From Euperipatoides rowelli (taxonomy: Eukaryota > Onychophora > Udeonychophora > Euonychophora > Peripatopsidae), in NCBI GenBank assembly GCA_003024985.2, contig PXIH01S0004344.1: a stretch of 15,620 bases of DNA; one strand, 5' to 3'. Numbering within the stretch: position 1 is the first letter of the stretch; each line of letters begins with the position of its first letter. The position numbers and the translations under genes were made by a program. Positions 9,095-15,620 of the stretch are shown here, in pieces. Under the pieces are notes generated by a model, which was not told where the DNA came from, did no database searches, and saw only the letters and a list, made by a program, of their open reading frames with translations.

Positions 9095-9286
9095 TTACAA
9101 ATTTTTACTAAATTTCGCAAAATAATCTTTGGTGGTGGCATGTCTGTTGGTATTTATCCCCATTTTGTATTGTAGTCTCTTTCTACTTTTTTTTTTTCTC
9201 TTAGTACAATAAATGCATTTGATGCCACAATTGTCCAACAATGAAAAATTCTTCAACTGGAATCGTCCCGTCCTTCTCAGATACAT
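9095..9286 (-). pseudogene. Possible piggyBac-type transposase C-terminus relic
   Basis: A 63-codon minus-strand frame contains TGRFQLKNF, then IKCIYCTKRKKKSRKRLQYK, then RHATTKDYFAKF shortly before its stop. PiggyBac-family transposases end in a cysteine-rich zinc-binding domain of the kind CxxC...K....Y.C..C...LC....CF..YH. Here the first CxxC (CIYC) is intact, while positions that would be later cysteines appear as Y or G (QYKMG, DYF), as in a decayed copy. No catalytic DDD region or TTAA-flanked ends were found. The match is by eye to a remembered pattern, and chance is a real alternative. Confidence 0.28.
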
Positions 9287-9823
9287 TAATTTGTTTCTTG
9301 GTATCAGAGTAATCTTACTGTTCCTTAAAGCTTTATTACATAACTTATATACTTCATTTAGGCTATAACTTTATTTTTTAAATTACATGTGCAATTTGAA
9401 ATAATTAGAGTAGAGCAGAGAGCTGCACGGGTGCCCGACCCGACGGGTATGCAAAAAAATACCCGATCCGATTAGGTTTCGGGTCGGTATCATTCTGTCG
9501 GGTATTTTTTCAGGTCGGGTATTTTTTTTTTGTTCGGATTTCGTGTCGAGTATTAAAATTTGAAGATTTTAGAACAATCGGGTATTTTTTCGGGTATTTT
9601 AATATTTTTTTTTAAATTATTATATCCTACAGAAGAAAAATACCCGATCTTTACGATAAATCTTTTTTTTAAAAAAAAAAAAAAAAAATTAAATTTTAAA
9701 TTAAATTGCAATTTATATGCGCTGTTAATTAATATTATTATTTTTTCATTTATTTTATTTTGCAATAAACCTATTAACATAAATATTAAATAATCCAAAA
9801 AAAGTCAATGCTTTTGATTTACA

Positions 9824-9937
9824 TAATTTGTTGGTTGGATATTTTTTAGGTTTTTTTTTTTTAATTTTATTTTGGTCGGTATTTTTTCAGGTAAAAAATA
9901 TTAGAGAAAAAAATTGGGTTTGGTATCGGGTATTTTT
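9824..9937 (+). repeat. Left copy of the 114-bp duplicated contig end
   Basis: This runs from TAATTTGTTGGTTGG to TATCGGGTATTTTT and stops exactly at the n at 9938. It aligns over its full length with 11441-11554; I find only two single-base length differences (an extra T and a missing G). Confidence 0.95.
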
Positions 9938-10243
9938 NCCCCCCTTCGTTATAAACCTAATTTTACTTTGTCAATTGAAGGATTAGTGTTATAAAAGTTT
10001 AGTAGGATTATCCCCTTTCCCATAATTATTAATAAAACAAATAAAACGATATTTTTCACTTAAAAGATTTTAGGATATTTGCAACATTATATGGATAACA
10101 ATGAAAATATAAAACTAGAATAATACAAGTCTATAAGTAAAGATCGATATTTAATTGAGATAAATGTTCATTCTTTGCATTTATGGTAATTAAAACTAGA
10201 AAAAAAAATGTCTAAAATACAGTAAGTTTACATAGTGAATTAT

Positions 10244-10252
10244 TCTTACCTG
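10244..10252 (-). other. Splice donor of the exchanger exon
   Basis: On the minus strand the sequence is CAG|GTAAGA, a consensus donor, with the cut between 10250 and 10249. It falls after a complete codon (phase 0) and just where the family-like protein ends; the frame beyond it (V-R-I-I...) is intron read-through. Confidence 0.9.
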
Positions 10253-11287
10253 GTCCGGTTGCTCAGAAGGTCCAACTTTGCCAGTATTACCTCGAAATAA
10301 TATTCTTTTTACCCATTCTTCAATTTTTTCATTAAATTTCATAAACAAAACATAAGCGACATAAGTAAGAAACAGAACTAATGCCTCATACCAATAAATG
10401 AATTCATCGTAAAAAAAGGCGATGAGAACAGCAAGGCTGATAACGTAGAAAGAAACATCTCTAAAAAGAGGCCACCAAGTAAGTAAAAGAACTTCTTTGC
10501 TCAATATTGCACAAACTCCAATAATAAATAAGATATTAAATACTGCGGATCCCACAATAGTCCCAATACCAACATTATTGTGAGCGACAAACACTCCCAA
10601 GATGCTGGTGAAAAGTTCAGGGGCACTGCCTCCAGCTGCCATAAAAGTGGCCCCAGCAACATCGTCCGAAATTTGAAATTTTATAGTAATAACTCCTAAT
10701 GCAGGCACAAAAAATTCATCACAGACAACAGCAAGGGCTACAAACATATACATCATGCCCAGGATATGGAGAATTATAGCTCCATATCGCTTTTGTTGCA
10801 TGGAAAACAAATCTTTAGGATATTCTCCTGCCGGCTCTTCATTTTTGGTGCTCTGAGTGGAGCTATCAGTTTTTAGTGTAGTAGTTGGAAGAGCCGGTTT
10901 AGAAGCATTAGCTAAACTACGAGCCTTTAAAATCTTTTGGTCCAATTCATTCTGGCTATTGTGAGGATCTGAAAAAGAGTCGTCTAATTTCACAATTCCA
11001 TTTGTTGCATTATACGATTGTGATGCTAGCTCCGGAATTTCATTTGCATTAGGCAGACTATCGACTGACAAAAGAAAGACGTGAGTACCGTTACTAAATT
11101 TTGTGTCATCATTAGATTGAAGTAAGTGTCTTAGTGATCGTGCAGTTTTTTTTTTGAAAGGAATATTAACTGACGTTTTTATGTCATTTAAAGTAAAAAG
11201 ACTAATGGCGTAAAAAACAGAAAACATAAAAATGAAAAGAAATAATTGTAAAGGATGAGTTCGCTGATGAAGGCATGGAATGAACAT
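10250..11287 (-). CDS. SLC24A: K+-dependent Na+/Ca2+ exchanger (NCKX), first coding exon
   Basis: The exon encodes 346 residues of an SLC24/NCKX exchanger, which exports Ca2+ with K+ across the plasma membrane in exchange for Na+. Residues 12-32 are hydrophobic (signal or M0 segment). Residues 33-165 form a polar, probably extracellular region with N-glycosylation sequons at N66, N93 and N127. Membrane segments start near 168. The alpha-1 repeat is clear: [11 protein letters not shown] at 189-199, [19 protein letters not shown] at 208-226 with the ion-binding glutamate at 224, and [15 protein letters not shown] at 239-253. [11 protein letters not shown] (271-281) is a family signature. Two more membrane segments lie at about 276-292 and 299-315. 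The exon ends at a phase-0 donor. The ATG at 11287-11285 has A at -3 and lies after an in-frame stop at 11335-11333. The second membrane half (alpha-2 repeat) is absent here. The subtype (NCKX1-5) cannot be fixed, and placement at this locus is doubtful. Confidence 0.96.
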
Positions 11288-11440
11288 GATAATCAGAATA
11301 CTATGATGTTGGAATGGACGGTTAAGTAGATGTTAATTTTGTGAACATGCTCAATGTCACATGATGCTGGTAGTCAAGGCAAAATTGGTATAAGTATTTT
11401 CTTTCTATTTCTATTAGGATCCTTCATTGTTGAGAAATTN

Positions 11441-11554
11441 TAATTTGTTGGTTGGATATTTTTTAGGTTTTTTTTTTTTAATTTATTTTGGTCGGGTATT
11501 TTTTCAGGTAAAAAATATTAGAGAAAAAAATTGGGTTTGGTATCGGGTATTTTT
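11441..11554 (+). repeat. Right copy of the 114-bp duplicated contig end
   Basis: It begins exactly after the n at 11440 and matches 9824-9937. It then continues into the true right end of the hAT element: a T run, a run of 14 G (11561-11574) and the terminal repeat. The T/G homopolymers are a likely reason why the other contig stopped at 9937. Confidence 0.95.
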
Positions 11555-11662
11555 TTTTTTGGGGGGGGGGGGGGCGTGTTTGGGTTCGGGTATTTTTTAT
11601 TTATTTTTTTCGGGTGGGGTTCGGGTTGAATTTTTCAGGTCGTGCAGCTCTCTGGAGTAGAG

Positions 11663-12063
11663 TAACTTTATGCTCTCAAATAAAAATTTTGTGAGATGGT
11701 TTGGTTTGAGCGGCAAGCTAAGAATGTAAATTTTACCGATCTGTTGCTGCTGCTACTTTATAGGCAAAAATTATTAATAAATGTGAATTCGTAATCAACT
11801 GTCAAAAAAAAAACGGCTTTCACTTTAAATTCGATTCTAGTGTTTGTATAGTAAAAAAAAAGAAATGTGTTTAACAAAGTTCATTCTAGTGTAAAAGCCT
11901 ATCAAAATAACATGAACTATTAGGATGGCACCATATAGGACAAAGCTGTACAATGTGGTAATGCTAACAATTTTTAAAATACATAGCTTTTAATGGGATG
12001 TGCCACACAGAACAAATATAAATTCCTGTCAGACTGTGGTGAAAAAAATATAGAGCACATTTT
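11663..12063. other. AT-rich stretch, no gene recognised
   Basis: No coding frame or element was recognised. ATTCTAGTGT occurs twice near 11834 and 11884. Confidence 0.4.
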
Positions 12064-12610
12064 AAAACTTGTAGCAGTGGCTGACATTGATACTAATGCC
12101 AATTTAAAAAAAAAACACATTGTTTTCAATGAAAGGTGACACACACAATGCTAATTGCAGTGAGCAATTTGAGTAATTTTCATCTTAAAGTAGGTTGTAA
12201 ATAGAAATAAGTACTTCCAAAATAAATGCTTCCAATATGGTATCCAAATACAGGTGGTACCAAAAATATATCCACATATATTTTTTAACACATTGCACAG
12301 CAAACAAGAAATTTTCATTGTGGCCTGACCTTAAAAGACTTATGAATTGGAGTTTTAAGTGGTCAATTAAATGATGTCATATCATGCACAGACAAAAGGA
12401 CAAAACTTGTAGTGGTGGCTGATGTTGGAAATAATGCCGATTTATTTAAAACACATTGTTTTCAATTAAAGTCAACACACGACACACAACGCTAATTTTT
12501 TAACGCAACTCTATGCGAACAAGAAATTTTCAATGGGACCGAACTTAAAAGACTAAAAGAACTGAAGTTTAAGCGATTTAATTAAGTGATGTCGTATCAT
12601 ATAAAAGGTC
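12064..12610. repeat. Old tandem duplication, about 338- and 209-bp copies
   Basis: Copy 1 (12064-12401) and copy 2 (12402 to about 12610) both run AAAACTTGTAG..GTGGCTGA, then AATGCCRATTT, ACACATTGTTTTCAAT, ACACAAYGCTAATT, AACAAGAAATTTTCA, CTTAAAAGACT, TCAATTAA-type and ATGTCRTATCAT blocks in the same order. Copy 1 holds about 130 extra bases (about 12158-12285) between the CTAATT and AACAAGAAA blocks, so one copy gained or lost a segment after duplication. No coding frame spans either copy. Confidence 0.8.
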
Positions 12611-13186
12611 AAAAAAAAAAAAGCAGAAACAAAAAAATATTCTATCACTGAGCAAAAAAAAAACACACCATTTAGATTTGATTTTAAATCACATTTATGT
12701 AAATTAGAAATTCACCAGAAATATTCCAATGCTACATAAATAAGCAACAGTTAATTTGACATAGTGTTTTTGCTTTTACCTTTAAAAGGCAATAACAAAA
12801 ACCAATAAGTGCTTATGGCGTTTGTATTTTTTTTTTTCAGATACAGAAAAATAGGCAAGTTTTTATATTAAAGTTTAGTTGTAAAGATTAAGCAATACAA
12901 AAGAAAGAGATGTCAGTAAAATATATGATAAGTCTTTTTTTTTTTTTTTGTTTATTGACAATATGAGATGTCTTTTAATTTTTTAACAATAACAAGATAA
13001 AACTGGATATATCTAAACTACTTTCTATAAGCTTACTGTACATGCAAGAGATATTAAATGTAAAATGTTGATAACTTTGATAATTTATTATATTTTGGTG
13101 CATGTTAAAACAATTTCATAGAGTGAGAATGGCAGTTATGTAATAATTGTCAGTTAATGAAAAAAACATGCAATATAAGACAAGGC
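12611..13186. other. AT-rich stretch, no gene recognised
   Basis: Only A and T homopolymer runs and non-coding AT-rich sequence are visible here. Confidence 0.4.
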
Positions 13187-13249
13187 TAGTGTTTGGAAGT
13201 AACTAAGTAAAAGTAATGAGTTACAGGTAACTAGTTACTTTTTACAGAN
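13187..13249 (+). mobile_element. Fragment resembling a widespread hAT-type terminus
   Basis: TAGTGTTTGGAAGTAACTAA leads into AGTAATGAGTTACAGGTAAC and TAGTTACTTTTTACAG before the n at 13249. I remember CAGTGTTGGGAAGTAACTA.. followed by GTTAC/GTAAC-rich sequence as a common animal hAT-type end. The other end was not found. TAGGGGTGGACTGCCCACCC directly after the n is also reminiscent of a hAT-type end and may be a second element. Confidence 0.42.
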
Positions 13250-14143
13250 TAGGGGTGGACTGCCCACCCTGCTGCAATCCCAGGAAGGGCCTTATGTCAA
13301 TGGTCAGCAAAAAAAAAATGAATCCTGAATTAAACAAAACTTAACAAGCAATATTCATTATTGTTAGCAACAAACTTGACATTTATTTTTAATTATGCAT
13401 ACTCTAATGGCATTCAATCTTTTAATCCTGTAATGTTTATGTTAATGGAATTTTTAATCCAGCCAATTTTTTCTTCTTTAATTTCTGCTCCAATTTACCG
13501 AAAACTAGTTCTTGCATTCTATTTTTATTTACATCCCAGTCCCAGTTTAAAAGATAGACTATCCCATGTTTTTTGTTTTTTTTTATATTTTCAAAATACT
13601 AGTTTTGTTGGAGGATAATAAAACTATTTTTTAAAAGAAACACTCTTCTACATTTTTAATCTAGACAGATTACAACAAACATTGCTCAGAATTATGTTAT
13701 CTTGTTTTGAATAATATTTCTCATCCTCTTCAGGTAATCAATCAATTAAATAATTTAAATGGTAGCCTATTATCAAAAATTCTGTCTGACCAAGAATTCC
13801 CAGTAGATAAGCAATTTACAATTTCAAATTGAAAAAAAGCAAACAAAAGATAAGTTTGTTAAATCATACACAAATCATTCTAAACCTGTAAGATTTTGTC
13901 AAACAGAAAAAATGATTGAATAGGGAAATGTGCATTTACGAAATAATGACATGTTAAATCTGATTATCCACATTTAGACTAGTAACTAAAAATCACTACA
14001 AATAATTTTGTTTATCTTCAATCTCAGAAACTAAATTTTGATTTGGATGGAAAGAAAGTCTCCTATTTAGTCATGTTAGTTAGTTACTTTAAAAACATTC
14101 TATTAATATCATTATGATCTTATTATTAAAGAAATAAAAATAT
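13250..14143. other. No gene recognised; one arm of a dispersed direct repeat
   Basis: A plus-strand frame at 13361-13618 is hydrophobic AT-rich noise with no motif. ATTATGTTATCTTGTTTTGA at 13691-13710, continuing to about 13724, recurs in diverged form at 14305-14360, on the far side of the tRNA-like element. Confidence 0.4.
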
Positions 14144-14256
14144 TTTGTCAGAAAAAAATTCAATCACCAGGACTGGGTCACGAACGCAGATCTCCTGCAT
14201 CCAGGAATTTGCTCTACCATTAAGCTACCCAGGCATTCCAAATTATCTCTGACAAA
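14144..14256 (-). repeat. tRNA-derived sequence between 9-bp inverted repeats
   Basis: On the minus strand, 14234-14165 is tRNA-like. Box A is TAGCTTAATGG (complement of 14217-14227), followed by TAGAGCA. TCCTG-GATG-CAGGA lies in the anticodon-arm position. CTGCG-TTCGTGA-CCCAG forms a T arm with one mismatch, covering a box B-like GTTCGTGACCC (complement of 14175-14185). The acceptor ends do not pair well and the anticodon loop is too short, so this is a SINE head or tRNA pseudogene, not a working tRNA. It is bracketed by TTTGTCAGA at 14144-14152 and TCTGACAAA at 14248-14256, an exact inverted repeat with weaker similarity further in. No target duplication was seen. Confidence 0.65.
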
Positions 14257-15228
14257 CTGCACATATTTTTTTTAAAGATGTTATTTGCTCAAACATTTCT
14301 TATTAATATGTTACCTTGTTTTGAATAATATTTTTTTTAATAATATTCCTCATTTTCTCTATGTATTGTATATTATTATTATTAATAGATTGGTTTTATC
14401 TATCATTTTCTCAACTCTGTTATTTAATATTTGATGTCAATGTTATTCATGTCAATGTTTTTTGCAAATAGTCAAATAAAACCCAATCTAATAATAATTG
14501 AATTTTTTGTTCTTAAAGTTTGATTACTCTTTAATTGCTTATTTTCTATGTGGAAAAGAAATGAGATGCTTTTTTTTAAATATAATGTGTGCAGTAACTA
14601 ATAGACTTATTAATGATTTGAAAGAGCCATATCATTTTGATTTGACTTATTTAGAGTTAAATACTTTTGAAAAATTTGGGGAAATAACATTGGTGAAAAT
14701 TAAACAAATTTATTTAATTTTTGGTAAATAAAATTAATATATTTTGATGGACAACTACTGTAATTGTTACCAGTGTTAATTATTATTTGCTTGTTTTCCT
14801 CTTATATTTTAGTACTTGGTGCTATAAATTTTTTTCTGATTTTCATTATAAAATTTGTTCAACAAATAATTTGTATCGCACTCTTTCTGTATACATTAAA
14901 TAGATTATATTTGCTTTAGTTACAGTAGGCTATATAAAAATAGATATTTCAATAGAGAAGGAACATAAATGTCATAAATATATAATTAATTGCTATAATT
15001 TATGTGCCCTATAATTCTGCACACGTTTATTTTAAAAATTGTATAACTTTTTTTTTACATGCCATTAATANATGGAATTGCACAGAGTTCAAAATAATTA
15101 GCTAGATACCTGAAATCATAATAGTGAATATTTTTTAATTTTTTTTTACAATGTATGTTTAATTCTTTGTTTTGCTGATAATGCTGTTGTTATATAATTT
15201 TTTACAGTATTGCTGCAAGAAAATTCCT
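14257..15228. other. AT-rich stretch, no gene recognised
   Basis: It includes the second arm of the direct repeat (14305-14360), a TTATTATTATTA patch near 14371-14385 and an n at 15071. The plus-strand frame at 14498-14731 shows no motif and ordinary AT-rich composition, and is taken as chance. Confidence 0.4.
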
Positions 15229-15620
15229 GGGTCATTCCGTGTTAAATCAATATATTAAAAAAAAAAAAAAAAAAAAACAGTTTTTGCATCCTTTTAGATT
15301 TTGATCAAATTTGGTATGTAATAAGTACATACCTGTTAGAATCAAAAACTATTTTTTATTTTTAAAATCTTTTGCTCCAAAATATAAATTTCTGTTCCTG
15401 AGATATTGTGGTAACACCAAACACATCTCAAAATTAAGAAAAATTTCCCAGTGGTTTGCCCCTTATTACCCACTAAACTCTGATTATGGACACTAGTTGG
15501 AGCTGAGCAAAATCTTTTCATGTAGACCTTTCCAAAATCCAGCCCCATTTAGGGATTTGGTTTATCCTCAGAAGTCAAGATTTTAACCTAGCTGGATAGG
15601 CCAAAGTTTGCCAGTCCGTC
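15229..15620. repeat. Probable repeat starting GGGTCATTCCGTGTTAAATC, running off the window
   Basis: GGGTCATTCCGTGTTAAATC at about 15229-15248 resembles a repeat end I remember from invertebrate genomes (GGTCATTCCGTGTCAAATC). The following text (ATCAAATTTGGTATGTAATA and TGTTCCTGAGATATTGTGG) is also of that type. The overlapping frames at 15311-15496 (+) and 15342-15548 (-) are probably part of it, not genes. With one end only, this remains tentative. Confidence 0.3.

Larger units (their letters stand above)
9939..11439. other. Probable misplaced contig carrying the exchanger exon
   Basis: This 1501-base segment is bounded by single n characters and flanked by the two copies of the 114-bp overlap. 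It has none of the CGGGTATTTT motifs of the surrounding hAT element. Apart from the exon at 10250-11287 it holds AT-rich, intron-like sequence at 9939-10249 and about 150 bases upstream of the start codon. Confidence 0.75.
9416..11654. mobile_element. Second hAT element, interrupted in the assembly by a foreign contig
   Basis: The ends are a perfect 14-bp inverted repeat: CAGAGAGCTGCACG at 9416-9429 and CGTGCAGCTCTCTG at 11641-11654. They are flanked by a perfect 8-bp duplication GAGTAGAG at 9408-9415 and 11655-11662, which identifies a hAT-superfamily insertion. The interior is full of TCGGGTATTTTTT motifs in both orientations and homopolymer runs, with no transposase frame. Between 9938 and 11440, both n, lies an unrelated contig with the exchanger exon. 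Because 9824-9937 and 11441-11554 are near-identical, the true element is probably about 620 bp (9416-9937 joined to 11555-11654). The short frames at 9553-9798, 9560-9793 and 11427-11660 are repeat artefacts. Confidence 0.88.

Noticed and set aside
9553-9798. Opposite-strand ORFs of about 80 codons
   Set aside because: They lie inside the hAT element in poly(A)/poly(T) sequence, are nearly complementary to each other and have no motif.
10196-10249. Last 17 codons of the open frame after the exchanger exon
   Set aside because: They lie beyond a consensus GTAAGA donor and do not continue the family sequence, so they are intron read-through.
11427-11660. Plus-strand ORF of 77 codons
   Set aside because: It runs across an n, the duplicated contig end, a 14-base G run and the hAT terminus; it is an artefact of repeat sequence.
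13361-13618. Plus-strand 85-codon ORF as a membrane protein
   Set aside because: Its hydrophobicity follows from T-rich codons; there is no conserved pattern, splice signal or change in composition.
14165-14234. A functional tRNA gene
   Set aside because: The acceptor ends do not pair, the anticodon loop is too short and the T stem has a mismatch; it is only tRNA-derived.
1-15620. A CRISPR array, operon or prokaryotic defence system
   Set aside because: No regularly spaced direct repeats with unique spacers, no adjacent co-directional ORFs and no ribosome-binding sites; all signals are eukaryotic.

Overview
The window is AT-rich animal (metazoan) nuclear DNA. The evidence is one intron-bearing SLC24/NCKX-type exchanger exon with a consensus splice donor, decayed non-LTR retrotransposons, hAT-type DNA transposons with 8-bp target duplications, a Helitron-like terminus, microsatellites and very low gene density. 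There is no bacterial or phage signal. Two heptamers, TACAGTA and TAGCCTA (either strand), are strikingly common, which looks like a genome-specific signature. I cannot name the species; an invertebrate is likely but not proven. Seven single n characters (4075, 5601, 7473, 9938, 11440, 13249, 15071) look like contig joins in a draft scaffold.

Layout. 1-1022: AT-rich, with one candidate terminal exon at 349-479 (+). 1023-1464 (-): remnant of a CR1/L2-like non-LTR reverse transcriptase ORF. 1465-4387: no gene recognised, plus a microsatellite near 4.05 kb. 4388-4921: a complete non-autonomous hAT element (perfect terminal repeats, perfect 8-bp duplication) carrying a G-rich minisatellite and a 52-61-bp tandem repeat. 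6198-6785 (+) and 7474-8028 (-): two decayed copies of one non-LTR family, tail to tail, separated by a 264-bp terminal-inverted-repeat element (6920-7183) and a Helitron-like 3' end (7402-7430). 8928-9286: a cluster of GGCTYAACC motifs and a possible piggyBac C-terminal relic. 9416-11654: a second hAT element, interrupted in the assembly by the contig that carries the exchanger exon. 12064-12610: an old tandem duplication. 13187-13249: a fragment of another hAT-type terminus. 14144-14256: a tRNA-derived sequence between inverted repeats. From about 15229: a probable further repeat running off the end.

The only convincing host gene is the large first coding exon of a K+-dependent Na+/Ca2+ exchanger (10250-11287, minus strand). 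It encodes the extracellular N-terminus and the first membrane domain with the alpha-1 repeat; the second half of the protein is not in the window. Its placement here is doubtful: the contig carrying it (9939-11439) lies between two 114-bp nearly identical contig ends that should probably be joined to each other. Read that way, the hAT element is about 620 bp long and the exon belongs elsewhere, perhaps nearby. I found no multi-gene system. The window is best read as a transposon graveyard with one well-conserved exon and one informative assembly problem.
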